DNA of 64,000 nt from an uncultured Lachnospiraceae bacterium (GTDB taxonomy: Bacteria; Bacillota; Clostridia; Lachnospirales; Lachnospiraceae): NCBI GenBank assembly GCA_900317825.1, contig ONIH01000016.1, positions 30,166 through 94,165 on the forward strand. Reading direction: 5' to 3'. The notes below the pieces were generated by a model that saw only the letters and a list, made by a program, of their open reading frames with translations, was not told where the DNA came from and did not search any database. This document shows, in pieces, positions 25,228-34,235 of the stretch; positions within the stretch are counted from its first letter, which is position 1; every line of letters starts with the position of its first letter. The position numbers were made by a program, and so were the translations under genes.

Positions 25228-27132
25228 ATGAGAGAAATCAGAGAATTAGACCAGAGTGTCATAGATAAAATAGCAGCGGGAGAGGTAGTGGAAAGGCCGG
25301 CTTCGGTGATAAAGGAACTGACAGAGAATGCGATAGATGCCGGTGCCACAGCTATTTCTGTAGAGATAGAGGGTGGCGGCATAGATCTGATAAGGGTCAC
25401 CGATAACGGCTCAGGCATTCCAGAAGACCAGATAGAGATAGCATTTTTGCGGCATGCGACAAGCAAGCTTAGGACGGAAGAAGAGCTTCATTCGATAGGC
25501 TCCCTCGGATTCAGAGGCGAAGCGCTCTCTTCGATAGCCGCAGTTTCGAAGGTCGAGGTCTTTACGAAGACCGAGGATGAGATGGCAGGCTGTCATTACC
25601 GTATTGAAGGCGGCAAGGAGATAGAAAAAGAGTCGAAGGCTGCGCCGGACGGGACCACTTTTATCATCAGGTCACTTTTTTATAATACACCTGCCAGAAG
25701 AAAATTCCTGAAAAGCCCTACTACAGAGGGAAACTACATAAGAGACCTGCTTGAAAAACTGGCGCTCTCGCATCCTGACATAGCGTTCAAATTCCGCGCG
25801 AATAAAGCGGATAAGTTCGTGACAGTAGGAGACGGGAAGCTCTTAGACGCCATTTACTGTGTCTATGGCCGCTCGATAGCAAATCATCTGCTTACCATAG
25901 ATAAGGCAGAGGAGGGGATACATATCACCGGTTACCTCGGAAAAAGTGAGTTGAACCGAGGAAACCGCACGATGGAGATCTTTTTCGTAAACCAGAGACT
26001 GGTGAAGAGCAGGATACTGTCCAAAGCGCTTGAAGCAGGCGGCGAGGGATTCGTGATGAAGCACCAGTACCCGTTTGCGATACTTTTCTTAGATTTTGAT
26101 CCGACGCTTGTCGATGTGAATGTCCATCCATCGAAGCAGGAGGTCAGGTTCATGGATGAACCGCTCGTGTATAAGCTTGTGTCAGAGGCAGTCCACGAGG
26201 CCTATGCAGGAAAAGACGCGGAGCGAGACACTGAGGACTTAAGGGAAAATCCCCCGGCTCCGGAAACGGTGAAGGAAGCGCCGAAGGCGCCGGAGCCTTT
26301 TGAAAGAGAGCGACTCTCACAGATAAAAGACGCGATAACGCATCAGATATCGAAGGATTCTCCATATGAGAAAAAGTATGAGAGAAGCAGTGTAGACAGA
26401 TTTTTATCGGAGAGAAAAGCGACTCTTCCTGAGAGCACGCCGTATGATAAGCCGGCTGCATCTGAGGACGACAGTGTTTTTGACGCGCCGTTAAGAAAAG
26501 AGACTCTTGAAAAAAAATACGAGCAGACTTCATTTATCTCAAAGGATTCTGCGATAAATCACAGGCTTATAGGACTGGCATTTGATACATACTGGATTTT
26601 TGAGTACAATGACGCGCTTTTCTTAGTCGATCAGCATGCAGCCCATGAGAAGGTAAACTACGAGAGGCTTATGCGCCATCTTAAGGACCATCAGATGACT
26701 TCCGAGATGATCTCGCCTTCGATGATCATCACGCTGACAAAGACTGAAAAACAGACGGTGTTCGACCATATAGACGCGTTTGAGGATCTGGGATTCCGGA
26801 TCTCCGATTTCGGGGAGACCGAGGTGGCACTCGAGGCCATACCGGGGAACCTCTTTGATATCGATGCGAAGGAGCTTTTTACGAATGTGCTCTCAGGCAT
26901 AAATGACTGGGGCACGGAGAAGGTCCCGCAGATAGTCCGTGAAAAAATAGCCTCGATGTCGTGCAAGGCTGCAGTCAAGGGCAACCAGCCGATTTCTGCC
27001 ACAGAGATGGATCATCTCTTCACGGAAATGATGCAGGCCGACGAGCCATATCACTGCCCGCACGGCCGCCCAACAGTCGTGCGCATCACCAAGGCCGAAC
27101 TCGACCGCCGATTTAAAAGGATAGTGAATTAA
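25228..27132 (+). CDS. mutL: DNA mismatch repair protein MutL
   Basis: 634 residues. Couples mismatch recognition by MutS to strand removal. GHKL ATPase motifs ELTENAIDAGA, TDNGSGIP and GFRGEALSSI are in the N-terminal half; a variable linker spans about 340-440. The C-terminal domain has the endonuclease motif DQHAAHEKVNYE beginning at D468, plus CKAAVKGNQPI and CPHGRP, so this is a nicking MutL, as expected in bacteria without MutH. mutS begins at the base after its stop. Confidence 0.96.
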   Translation: MREIRELDQSVIDKIAAGEVVERPASVIKELTENAIDAGATAISVEIEGGGIDLIRVTDNGSGIPEDQIEIAFLRHATSKLRTEEELHSIGSLGFRGEALSSIAAVSKVEVFTKTEDEMAGCHYRIEGGKEIEKESKAAPDGTTFIIRSLFYNTPARRKFLKSPTTEGNYIRDLLEKLALSHPDIAFKFRANKADKFVTVGDGKLLDAIYCVYGRSIANHLLTIDKAEEGIHITGYLGKSELNRGNRTMEIFFVNQRLVKSRILSKALEAGGEGFVMKHQYPFAILFLDFDPTLVDVNVHPSKQEVRFMDEPLVYKLVSEAVHEAYAGKDAERDTEDLRENPPAPETVKEAPKAPEPFERERLSQIKDAITHQISKDSPYEKKYERSSVDRFLSERKATLPESTPYDKPAASEDDSVFDAPLRKETLEKKYEQTSFISKDSAINHRLIGLAFDTYWIFEYNDALFLVDQHAAHEKVNYERLMRHLKDHQMTSEMISPSMIITLTKTEKQTVFDHIDAFEDLGFRISDFGETEVALEAIPGNLFDIDAKELFTNVLSGINDWGTEKVPQIVREKIASMSCKAAVKGNQPISATEMDHLFTEMMQADEPYHCPHGRPTVVRITKAELDRRFKRIVN

Positions 27133-29781
27133 ATGTCAGAATTATCACCTATGATGCAGGAGTACCTGGCTACAAAGGAAAAGTACAAGGACTGCATTTT
27201 ATTTTATAGGTTAGGCGACTTCTACGAGATGTTCTTCGATGACGCGAAGCTGGCCTCAAAGGAACTCGACCTGACGCTGACAGGTAAAAACTGCGGACTC
27301 GAGGAGCGGGCGCCGATGTGCGGCATTCCGTTTCACGCAGTCGACACCTACCTGTCAAGACTCGTAAAGAACGGCCATAAGGTAGCTATCTGCGAGCAGC
27401 TCGAAGACCCAAAGCAGGCAAAAGGCCTGGTAAAACGCGGTGTCATCAGGATAGTTACACCGGGAACAGACCTCTCAGGTTCTGAGACCGACGGCTCGAA
27501 TAACTACATCGCATGCATTTACTATAAGGATAAAAAGACGATAGGTCTTGCCTTTGCAGATGTCTCGACTGGTGATTTTTATACGACAGAGACAGACAGC
27601 ATGTCGAAGGTGGCAGACGAAGTATCAAAGTATGACCCGTCTGAGTTTATCTATAACTCAGTATTTACGAAAGAGCAGCCTGACTTCATAAAAGAGCAGA
27701 CCGATAAGAAAAAAATGTGTTCCGAGGCCGACAGGTCTTATTTTTTAGCGGATAATGCAGCAGACGTACTAAAGAGGCATTTCAAGGTCTATTCTACATC
27801 AGCCCTGGGGCTTGACGGCTATCCGTCAGCTCTTATCGCAAGCGGAGCACTGACATCGTATCTTCTCGATACGCAGATGAACGACCTGTCCCATATGAAC
27901 GAGATCCACCCGTATTCTATAGGAAGGTACTTAGTTATCGACCATTCGACCTACAGGAATCTCGAGCTTATCGAGACGATGCGAGAGAAGGAGAAGCGCG
28001 GATCACTTTTCTGGGTCCTCGACCGCACAAAGACGGCGATGGGCCAGAGGAAACTAAAAAATATGATCGAGCATCCCCTGCTAGACGTATCAGAGATAGA
28101 CGAAAGGCTCGATGCCATAGATGAGCTGAACCAGTCGATGGTAGATCGTGAGGAGATAAGGGAATATCTGTCAGGAGTCTATGACCTCTTAAGGCTTCTG
28201 ATGCGCTTTTCCTACAGGAGCGCGAACCCGAGGGACCTCCTGGCGTTTAAGGATTCTATAACTCCATTGGGTCCTATAAAAAATATCCTCTCAGGTTTTT
28301 CATCTGAGCTGTTGAAGGACTTAGCGGACAAGATCGACCCTATGGACGACCTTAGAGAACTTCTGGAAGCGGCTATAGATGAAGATGCGCCGGCTTCGGT
28401 TCACGATGCCGGTATCTTAAAAGAAGGCTTTGACGAGGAAGCTGATAAGCTCAGGAAGGCAAAGACTGATGGAAAACAGTGGCTTTCTGATCTGGAAGCC
28501 AAGGAGCGTGAGCGCACCGGGATATCGAAGCTCAAGGTCAAGTACAACAAAGTCTTCGGCTATTTTATCGAGGTCAGCAACTCGTTTAAGGACAAGGTTC
28601 CGGACGATTACATCAGAAAGCAGACATTGGTAAACGGTGAGAGATACTACACACCGGAGCTTAAGGACTTAGAGAATACTATACTCGGAGCGCAGGACAA
28701 GCTGGTCTCATTAGAGCATCAGATATTTGACGAGATCCTCGAGAAGCTCAACGATGCAGCTGTCCGTATACAGCGGACAGCCGAGGCAGTCAGCGTCCTG
28801 GATGTCTTAGCAGGAGTTTCCGATGTCTCACAGAAGAACCACTATGTCAGACCTCATATAAACCAGAATGGCGTCATAGACATAAAGGGCGGACGTCACC
28901 CTGTCGTTGAAAAAATGATACCGGACGGATCATTTATCGCAAATGATACCTACTTAGATGATGAGGATTTCAGAACGGCGATAATCACCGGACCGAACAT
29001 GGCGGGAAAGTCTACCTATATGCGACAGACTGCGCTTATCGTTCTGATGGCGCAGTGCGGATTTTTCGTGCCGGCAGACAGTGCGGATATCGGGATCTGT
29101 GACAGGATTTTTACCAGGGTAGGAGCCAGCGATGACTTAGCGAGCGGCCAGTCTACTTTTATGGTGGAGATGAACGAAGTCGCGAATATCCTTAAAAACG
29201 CTACGTCGAAGAGCCTTGTGATCCTTGACGAGATAGGCAGGGGAACGAGCACCTTCGACGGACTCTCGATCGCCCAGGCTGTAGTCGAGTATGTCTCAGA
29301 TAAGGCAAAGATCGGAGCAAAGACTCTCTTTGCGACGCATTACCATGAACTGACTTCGCTTGAAGGAAAGCTGCCAGGTGTTCACAACTACTGTGTCGCG
29401 GTAAAAGAGGAAGGCAAAGATGTGACTTTCCTTAGAAAAATAGTTCCGGGCGAAGCTGACAGAAGCTACGGTATCGAGGTTGCAAAGCTTGCCGGAGTGC
29501 CGTCTCCGGTACTCAGGCGCGCCAGAAAAATATCCGAAAAGCTCGAACGCGAGGAGTTCGAGAACAAGTCGCGGAGCGGAAAGAAAGCAGACGATGATAT
29601 CGAAGGACAGATATCATTTTCGGATATTTTTGCGGAGCCTGAAGAGACAGCTGACGAGCAGGCTGATGAAAAGAATGCCTTTATCTCAGAGATAAAGGAC
29701 ATAGATGTAAATATGATGACGCCTCTCGAGGCGATGAATACACTTTCTGAATTGAGGAAAAAAGCAGATGGATTTAAGTGA
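27133..29781 (+). CDS. mutS: DNA mismatch repair protein MutS
   Basis: 882 residues. Binds mismatches in DNA. The mismatch-contacting FYRLGDFYEMF motif (Phe-x-Glu) is near residues 24-34, followed by connector, lever and clamp domains and the ATPase with Walker A GPNMAGKS (from G620), the STFMVEMNE segment, Walker B DEIGRGTSTFDG and FATHYHEL. The order mutL-mutS is reversed from that common in many Firmicutes. AAAAGGA in the end of mutL can serve as RBS; the two genes abut with no spacer. Confidence 0.97.
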   Translation: MSELSPMMQEYLATKEKYKDCILFYRLGDFYEMFFDDAKLASKELDLTLTGKNCGLEERAPMCGIPFHAVDTYLSRLVKNGHKVAICEQLEDPKQAKGLVKRGVIRIVTPGTDLSGSETDGSNNYIACIYYKDKKTIGLAFADVSTGDFYTTETDSMSKVADEVSKYDPSEFIYNSVFTKEQPDFIKEQTDKKKMCSEADRSYFLADNAADVLKRHFKVYSTSALGLDGYPSALIASGALTSYLLDTQMNDLSHMNEIHPYSIGRYLVIDHSTYRNLELIETMREKEKRGSLFWVLDRTKTAMGQRKLKNMIEHPLLDVSEIDERLDAIDELNQSMVDREEIREYLSGVYDLLRLLMRFSYRSANPRDLLAFKDSITPLGPIKNILSGFSSELLKDLADKIDPMDDLRELLEAAIDEDAPASVHDAGILKEGFDEEADKLRKAKTDGKQWLSDLEAKERERTGISKLKVKYNKVFGYFIEVSNSFKDKVPDDYIRKQTLVNGERYYTPELKDLENTILGAQDKLVSLEHQIFDEILEKLNDAAVRIQRTAEAVSVLDVLAGVSDVSQKNHYVRPHINQNGVIDIKGGRHPVVEKMIPDGSFIANDTYLDDEDFRTAIITGPNMAGKSTYMRQTALIVLMAQCGFFVPADSADIGICDRIFTRVGASDDLASGQSTFMVEMNEVANILKNATSKSLVILDEIGRGTSTFDGLSIAQAVVEYVSDKAKIGAKTLFATHYHELTSLEGKLPGVHNYCVAVKEEGKDVTFLRKIVPGEADRSYGIEVAKLAGVPSPVLRRARKISEKLEREEFENKSRSGKKADDDIEGQISFSDIFAEPEETADEQADEKNAFISEIKDIDVNMMTPLEAMNTLSELRKKADGFK

Positions 29782-31051
29782 TCTTTATAAAGAAGCGGGG
29801 ATAGACAGGGAAGTCTATGAGTATGGAGAAAAAGCGGAGTCGCGCCTTAAGGACCGCTTTGATAGAATAGATAAACTCGCTGAGTTAAATCAGATAAAAG
29901 TCATCCAGGCTATGAGAAAAGAGCGCGTCTCCTATGACTGTCTTAACGGAACGACAGGCTACGGTTACGGAGATGTCGGAAGAGATACTCTGGAAAAGGT
30001 CTATGCCGACGTTTTCCACGGTGAGGATGCACTGGTGCGCCCGCAGATCACCTGTGGTACACATGCCATTGCTCTGGCACTTTTTTCAAATCTGAGACCT
30101 GGCGATACGTTCGTATCCATAGCCGGGAAGCCTTATGATACTTTAGACGATGTGATCGGCTTAAATCCGTGCAAAGGCTCACTGGCTGAGTACGGAGTGA
30201 AGTACAGACAGGCAGACTTAAAGCCTGACAGCTCCTTTGACTTTGACGCGATCAGGTCGGCGATCGACGATACGACAAAGGTCGTCGAGATCCAGAGGTC
30301 AAAGGGATACGCTACGAGAAAGTCTTTTTCTGTCGATGAGATAGGAGAAGCCATTCACTTCGTAAAGAGCATAAAACCGGATGCACTTGTATTCGTGGAT
30401 AACTGCTACGGCGAGTTTGTCGAGGACAAGGAGCCGCTCGAGGTCGGAGCCGATTTCATGGCGGGAAGCCTTATAAAAAATCCGGGTGGCGGACTGGCGC
30501 CTATAGGCGGATACATCGTAGGAAAAGAGGAGTGCATCGAAAATGCGGCAAACCGTCTGACTTCACCGGGACTTGGAAGAGAAGTCGGCGCTTCACTTGA
30601 GGCGATGAGGAGCTTTTACCAGGGATTTTTCTTAGCGCCTACTGTAACGGCAGCAGCGGAAAAGGGAGCTATATTCGCAGCAGAGGTCTTTGAAGGACTG
30701 GGATACGAATGTGTTCCGAAGGCAGCCGAAGACAGGCACGACATAATCCAGGCTGTCGAGCTCAGGACGCCGGAGGCTCTCTGCGCATTCTGTGAAGGCA
30801 TTCAGGCGGCTTCACCTATTGACAGCTATGTAAAGCCAGAACCGTGGGATATGCCAGGATACTCTGATCAGGTCATCATGGCAGCAGGCACTTTTGTGAG
30901 CGGAGCATCGATAGAGCTGTCGGCTGACGGACCGCTGCGTAAACCTTATGCCGCTTATTTCCAGGGCGGACTCACCTATCTGCACGCGAAGTTTGGCATT
31001 CTGATGGCGTTGCAGCACATGGTAAATGCCGGAGAAATTTCGTTGAAATAA
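29768..31051 (+). CDS. PLP-dependent lyase-like protein (methionine gamma-lyase/COG4100 family)
   Basis: 427 residues, normal for this family of fold-type I PLP enzymes, sometimes annotated as aluminium-resistance or YnbB proteins. The probable PLP lysine is in GSLIKNPGGG and the aspartate that holds the cofactor ring in VFVDNCYGEF. The real substrate is not established for most members; a cysteine or methionine-related lyase is the usual guess. It overlaps the end of mutS by 14 bases, so it is translationally coupled to mismatch repair, an association whose meaning is unclear. Confidence 0.85.
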   Translation: MDLSDLYKEAGIDREVYEYGEKAESRLKDRFDRIDKLAELNQIKVIQAMRKERVSYDCLNGTTGYGYGDVGRDTLEKVYADVFHGEDALVRPQITCGTHAIALALFSNLRPGDTFVSIAGKPYDTLDDVIGLNPCKGSLAEYGVKYRQADLKPDSSFDFDAIRSAIDDTTKVVEIQRSKGYATRKSFSVDEIGEAIHFVKSIKPDALVFVDNCYGEFVEDKEPLEVGADFMAGSLIKNPGGGLAPIGGYIVGKEECIENAANRLTSPGLGREVGASLEAMRSFYQGFFLAPTVTAAAEKGAIFAAEVFEGLGYECVPKAAEDRHDIIQAVELRTPEALCAFCEGIQAASPIDSYVKPEPWDMPGYSDQVIMAAGTFVSGASIELSADGPLRKPYAAYFQGGLTYLHAKFGILMALQHMVNAGEISLK

Positions 31052-31071
31052 CTATCTGATTGTGGTATTCT
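31043..31071 (+). promoter_or_regulatory. Promoter of the radC-mre operon
   Basis: TTGAAA (31043-31048), 17-base spacer, TATTCT (31066-31071). It overlaps the end of the PLP-enzyme gene. Predicted start near 31078, about 43 bases before the preferred radC ATG. Confidence 0.55.
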
Positions 31072-31120
31072 TTTAGTGTATGCGTTTGTGTCTGGTAAGA
31101 GGAGAGAAACGGAGACACAG

Positions 31121-31798
31121 ATGAAAGAAACGCATTGGACTACAGATGTCGATCCGCAGACAAAGGCGGCGACCTACGGTATAAGCTCGCTGACTGACGC
31201 AGAGCTTTTGGCACTTGTCATAAGAAACGGCACGAAGGAGAAAAACGCTCTTGACCTGGCTGCAGAAGTGCTGGCAGGAAAAGAGGGCTTCTATTCGTTG
31301 ATGGAATCGGATAGGGAAGACTTTTTGTCGATAGAAGGCATAGGCCAGGCAAAAGCCTACCTGCTTTTAGCTGTTCAGCAGATAGCGAAGCGGGCTTTTT
31401 CGCAGCATAGGATGTTCTCACTTCCTATAGAAAGCTCAAAGGAAGCTGCGGATTATGTGATGCAGGACCTGAGGTACGCGAAGCAGGAGTATGTCATGAT
31501 GCTGATGCTTGACACCAGGCTCCGGGTCATGGCAAAGGAAGTGCTTTTCATAGGTTCGCTCGATCAGTCTATGTATTCGCCGAGAGAGCTTTTTACCTCA
31601 GCGCTAAAGCACAGGGCTGCGCAGGTGATACTTTTTCACAATCATCCGAGCGGAGACCCTTCACCGAGCCAGATGGACATCGAAGTCACGAAGAAGACCC
31701 AGGAAGCCGGAAGACTTTTGGATATTCCGCTTTCAGACCATATAATCATCGGGGACTATAAGTACTACAGCTTCAGGGAACACGGAATGCTCGTCTGA
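31121..31798 (+). CDS. radC: RadC-family JAB-domain protein
   Basis: 225 residues from ATG 31121, chosen because ACGGAGACACAG gives a ribosome binding site; a GTG at 31076 would add 15 residues. N-terminal helix-hairpin-helix region (LSIEGIGQAKAYLLL) and C-terminal JAB/MPN metalloprotease-like domain with HNHPSGDPSPSQMD. Despite the name, a role in DNA repair is not supported in well-studied species and the function remains unknown. Its place directly before mreB is conserved across many Firmicutes. Confidence 0.92.
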   Translation: MKETHWTTDVDPQTKAATYGISSLTDAELLALVIRNGTKEKNALDLAAEVLAGKEGFYSLMESDREDFLSIEGIGQAKAYLLLAVQQIAKRAFSQHRMFSLPIESSKEAADYVMQDLRYAKQEYVMMLMLDTRLRVMAKEVLFIGSLDQSMYSPRELFTSALKHRAAQVILFHNHPSGDPSPSQMDIEVTKKTQEAGRLLDIPLSDHIIIGDYKYYSFREHGMLV

Positions 31799-31818
31799 GG
31801 CCAGTTCAGGAGGAAAAA

Positions 31819-32844
31819 ATGACCAACGGTTACGGAATCGACATGGGCACGGGAAATCTGAAGATATACAGCCGTGCATCAGATACGGTAACTCTTCAGA
31901 AAAATACGATAGCCATAGTAGACGGAAACCAGATGTATGCCTACGGAGATGAGGCCTATTCGATGTTTGAGAAAGCACCGGAGACTATTGAGGTATCATT
32001 TCCTATAGTGGGCGGAGTCATAGCAGACTTCGATAATATGCAGACAATGCTCCTTGAAGTCCTGGCGAAGAATGTAGACGCGAAGCTCAAGGGCTCAGAC
32101 ATAGTCATAGCAGTTCCGACGGATATCACAGAAGTAGAGAAGAAGGCCTTCTATGATATGTTCGCAAAGACCAGGATAAAGGCGAGAAGCATAAGACTCT
32201 GTGAGAAGCCTTTAGCAGACGCTTTGGGACTCGGACTTGATATCACTGAGCCTACAGGTGTCATGGTGGTAGACATGGGAGCTGACACTACTGAGATCTC
32301 AGTTATCTCTCTCGGCGGACTCGTCCTCTCAGAGCTTCTCCCATATGGCGGGAATAAGCTCGACGACGCTATCGTGACCTACATGAAGCGCAGATATAAT
32401 CTCGTGATCGGAAAAAAGACCGCGAAGTCACTAAAGGAAAAAATAGGCCGTGCCATCGAAGCTGAAGAGGGCGCAGAGCCGGAGACTATCACTATAGTAG
32501 GACGCGACGTAGTGAGCGGCCTCCCGATAGAAATGGACATCTCTGATGAGATCATCTACCAGAGCATCAAGGACGACTTAGCGAATATAGGCCAGTCCAT
32601 CAGGATGATTCTCGAGAAAGTTCCACCGGAACTCGCGAAGGATATAGTCCATTCCGGAATCTATGTGACCGGCGGTTCATCGAAGATCAGCGGAGTCGGA
32701 GAACTCTTCAGGTCGATGACCAATATCGAGATGATAGTAGCTGATGACGGTACACAGACGGTAGCTTTAGGTCTTGGAAAAGTACTCTCGGAGGACAGAT
32801 TTGACAGATTCGGTTACACGATGAAGTCGAGGATATTCAGCTAA
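31819..32844 (+). CDS. mreB: Rod-shape protein MreB
   Basis: 341 residues. Bacterial actin that forms membrane-bound filaments and directs the elongation machinery. ATPase-fold motifs are present: IDMGTGNLKIY (phosphate 1), VDMGADTTEISV (phosphate 2) and YVTGGSSKISG (adenosine). The first ~10 residues lack the long amphipathic helix of Gram-negative MreB, as in other Firmicutes. RBS CAGGAGGAAAAA. Three bases separate it from mreC. Confidence 0.95.
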   Translation: MTNGYGIDMGTGNLKIYSRASDTVTLQKNTIAIVDGNQMYAYGDEAYSMFEKAPETIEVSFPIVGGVIADFDNMQTMLLEVLAKNVDAKLKGSDIVIAVPTDITEVEKKAFYDMFAKTRIKARSIRLCEKPLADALGLGLDITEPTGVMVVDMGADTTEISVISLGGLVLSELLPYGGNKLDDAIVTYMKRRYNLVIGKKTAKSLKEKIGRAIEAEEGAEPETITIVGRDVVSGLPIEMDISDEIIYQSIKDDLANIGQSIRMILEKVPPELAKDIVHSGIYVTGGSSKISGVGELFRSMTNIEMIVADDGTQTVALGLGKVLSEDRFDRFGYTMKSRIFS

Positions 32845-32847
32845 GAC

Positions 32848-33702
32848 ATGGATAAAAAAAACAGGATAAATATACCAGGATATGCGGTGCTTCTATTCCT
32901 TGGGCTGCTGTGCATAGTCATTCTGTTTTACAGTTTTGCGACAGGTTTTTCGGGAGGACCGCTTTCTACTATAGCGGACTATGTGTTCGCGCCGATGCAG
33001 GAGGGCCTTTCGAATGCCGGAGGCGCTATCTCACACGGGATCGACGAGCACAGAGAAAAGGAGAAGCTCTTAGCCGAGAATGAAAGGCTTACCGCGAGGG
33101 TAAATGAACTCGAGTCGAGACTTACGAATACCCAGCTGAAGGAAAACGAGCTCACGAGACTCGAAGAGCTTCTTAAACTCAGCAAGGACTATGACCAGTA
33201 TGATACGACAGGAGCGCGTATCATAGCGAAGGGAACGAGTAACTGGTTCTCTACTTTTACTATAAATAAAGGCAGTGCCGACGGCATCAAAAAGGACATG
33301 AATGTCATAGCCGGGAACGGACTTGTCGGCTGTGTGACATCTGTCGGAAAACACTACGCGAATGTCCGTTCGATAATAGACGATGATTCAAATGTATCGG
33401 CTTCGGTATCTACGACAGAAGACGATATGATAATAACCGGCGGGATAGAACAGGTCCAGAAGAACGGACTCATATCTTTTTCGGGACTAAGGGATTCAAA
33501 GGATAAGGTAAAAGAAGGCGACGCTGTCGTCACGAGTAACATCTCGAGCAAGTACCTTCCTGGGATCCTGATCGGATATATCGCCGAGAAAAAAGACGAC
33601 ACGAATGCCCTGACGAGTTCAGGGACCATAACGCCGGTAGTTGATTTTTCGCATCTGTCTGAGGTACTTGTGATCACTCAGCTTAAAGAAACAGGAAAAT
33701 AA
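32848..33702 (+). CDS. mreC: Rod-shape protein MreC
   Basis: 284 residues. Short cytoplasmic N-terminus, one membrane segment (about 10-33), a coiled coil (about 70-110, EREKEKLLAENERLTARV-like heptads) and an extracytoplasmic beta domain with the conserved GLVGCV and SSKYLPGILIG-type segments. It links MreB, through MreD, to the wall synthases outside. Its last base is shared with the mreD start. Confidence 0.94.
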   Translation: MDKKNRINIPGYAVLLFLGLLCIVILFYSFATGFSGGPLSTIADYVFAPMQEGLSNAGGAISHGIDEHREKEKLLAENERLTARVNELESRLTNTQLKENELTRLEELLKLSKDYDQYDTTGARIIAKGTSNWFSTFTINKGSADGIKKDMNVIAGNGLVGCVTSVGKHYANVRSIIDDDSNVSASVSTTEDDMIITGGIEQVQKNGLISFSGLRDSKDKVKEGDAVVTSNISSKYLPGILIGYIAEKKDDTNALTSSGTITPVVDFSHLSEVLVITQLKETGK

Positions 33703-34235
33703 TGAAAGCCGTATATTATATACTGAGAGGGGGCATTATATGTATTGCCCTCATTCTTTTATTCATACTGCAGACTGCGATAATGCCGCATCTGTCACTG
33801 GCTTCCACGCCGAACCTGATGCTCGTCTTTGTATCGATGATGGGCTTTATGAGAGGAAGAAAGACCGGAGCGTTTACAGGACTTATAGCAGGACTGATGC
33901 TCGACCTTTTTTCGGGACTTCTGTTCGGGACATATTCATTTATCTATATGCTTCTCGGATATCTGAACGGCTTTTTCAGAAAGATCTATTTCGGAGACAG
34001 CATAAGGCTTCCGGTACTCCTTACCGCAGCTACTGATCTGATCTACGGATTTATGATCTACGGAGTATTTTTCCTCTTAAATGGAAAGACGGATGTCTGG
34101 TACTATTTTTTTAATGTGATGATGCCAGAGATGATATATACGGTGATCTGTGCACTGGTTTTATATTTCCCGGCCTACCACCTGAATAATCTTCTCGACC
34201 GCATCAGAAACAGGAGGGAACGCAGAATTGCTTGA
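33702..34235 (+). CDS. mreD: Rod-shape membrane protein MreD
   Basis: 177 residues with about five hydrophobic segments, typical of MreD (LASTPNLMLVFVSMMGFMRG motif, then a Gly/Leu-rich region DLFSGLLFG). Start overlaps mreC by one base and its end overlaps the PBP2 gene by eight, indicating coupled translation. Confidence 0.9.
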   Translation: MKAVYYILRGGIICIALILLFILQTAIMPHLSLASTPNLMLVFVSMMGFMRGRKTGAFTGLIAGLMLDLFSGLLFGTYSFIYMLLGYLNGFFRKIYFGDSIRLPVLLTAATDLIYGFMIYGVFFLLNGKTDVWYYFFNVMMPEMIYTVICALVLYFPAYHLNNLLDRIRNRRERRIA

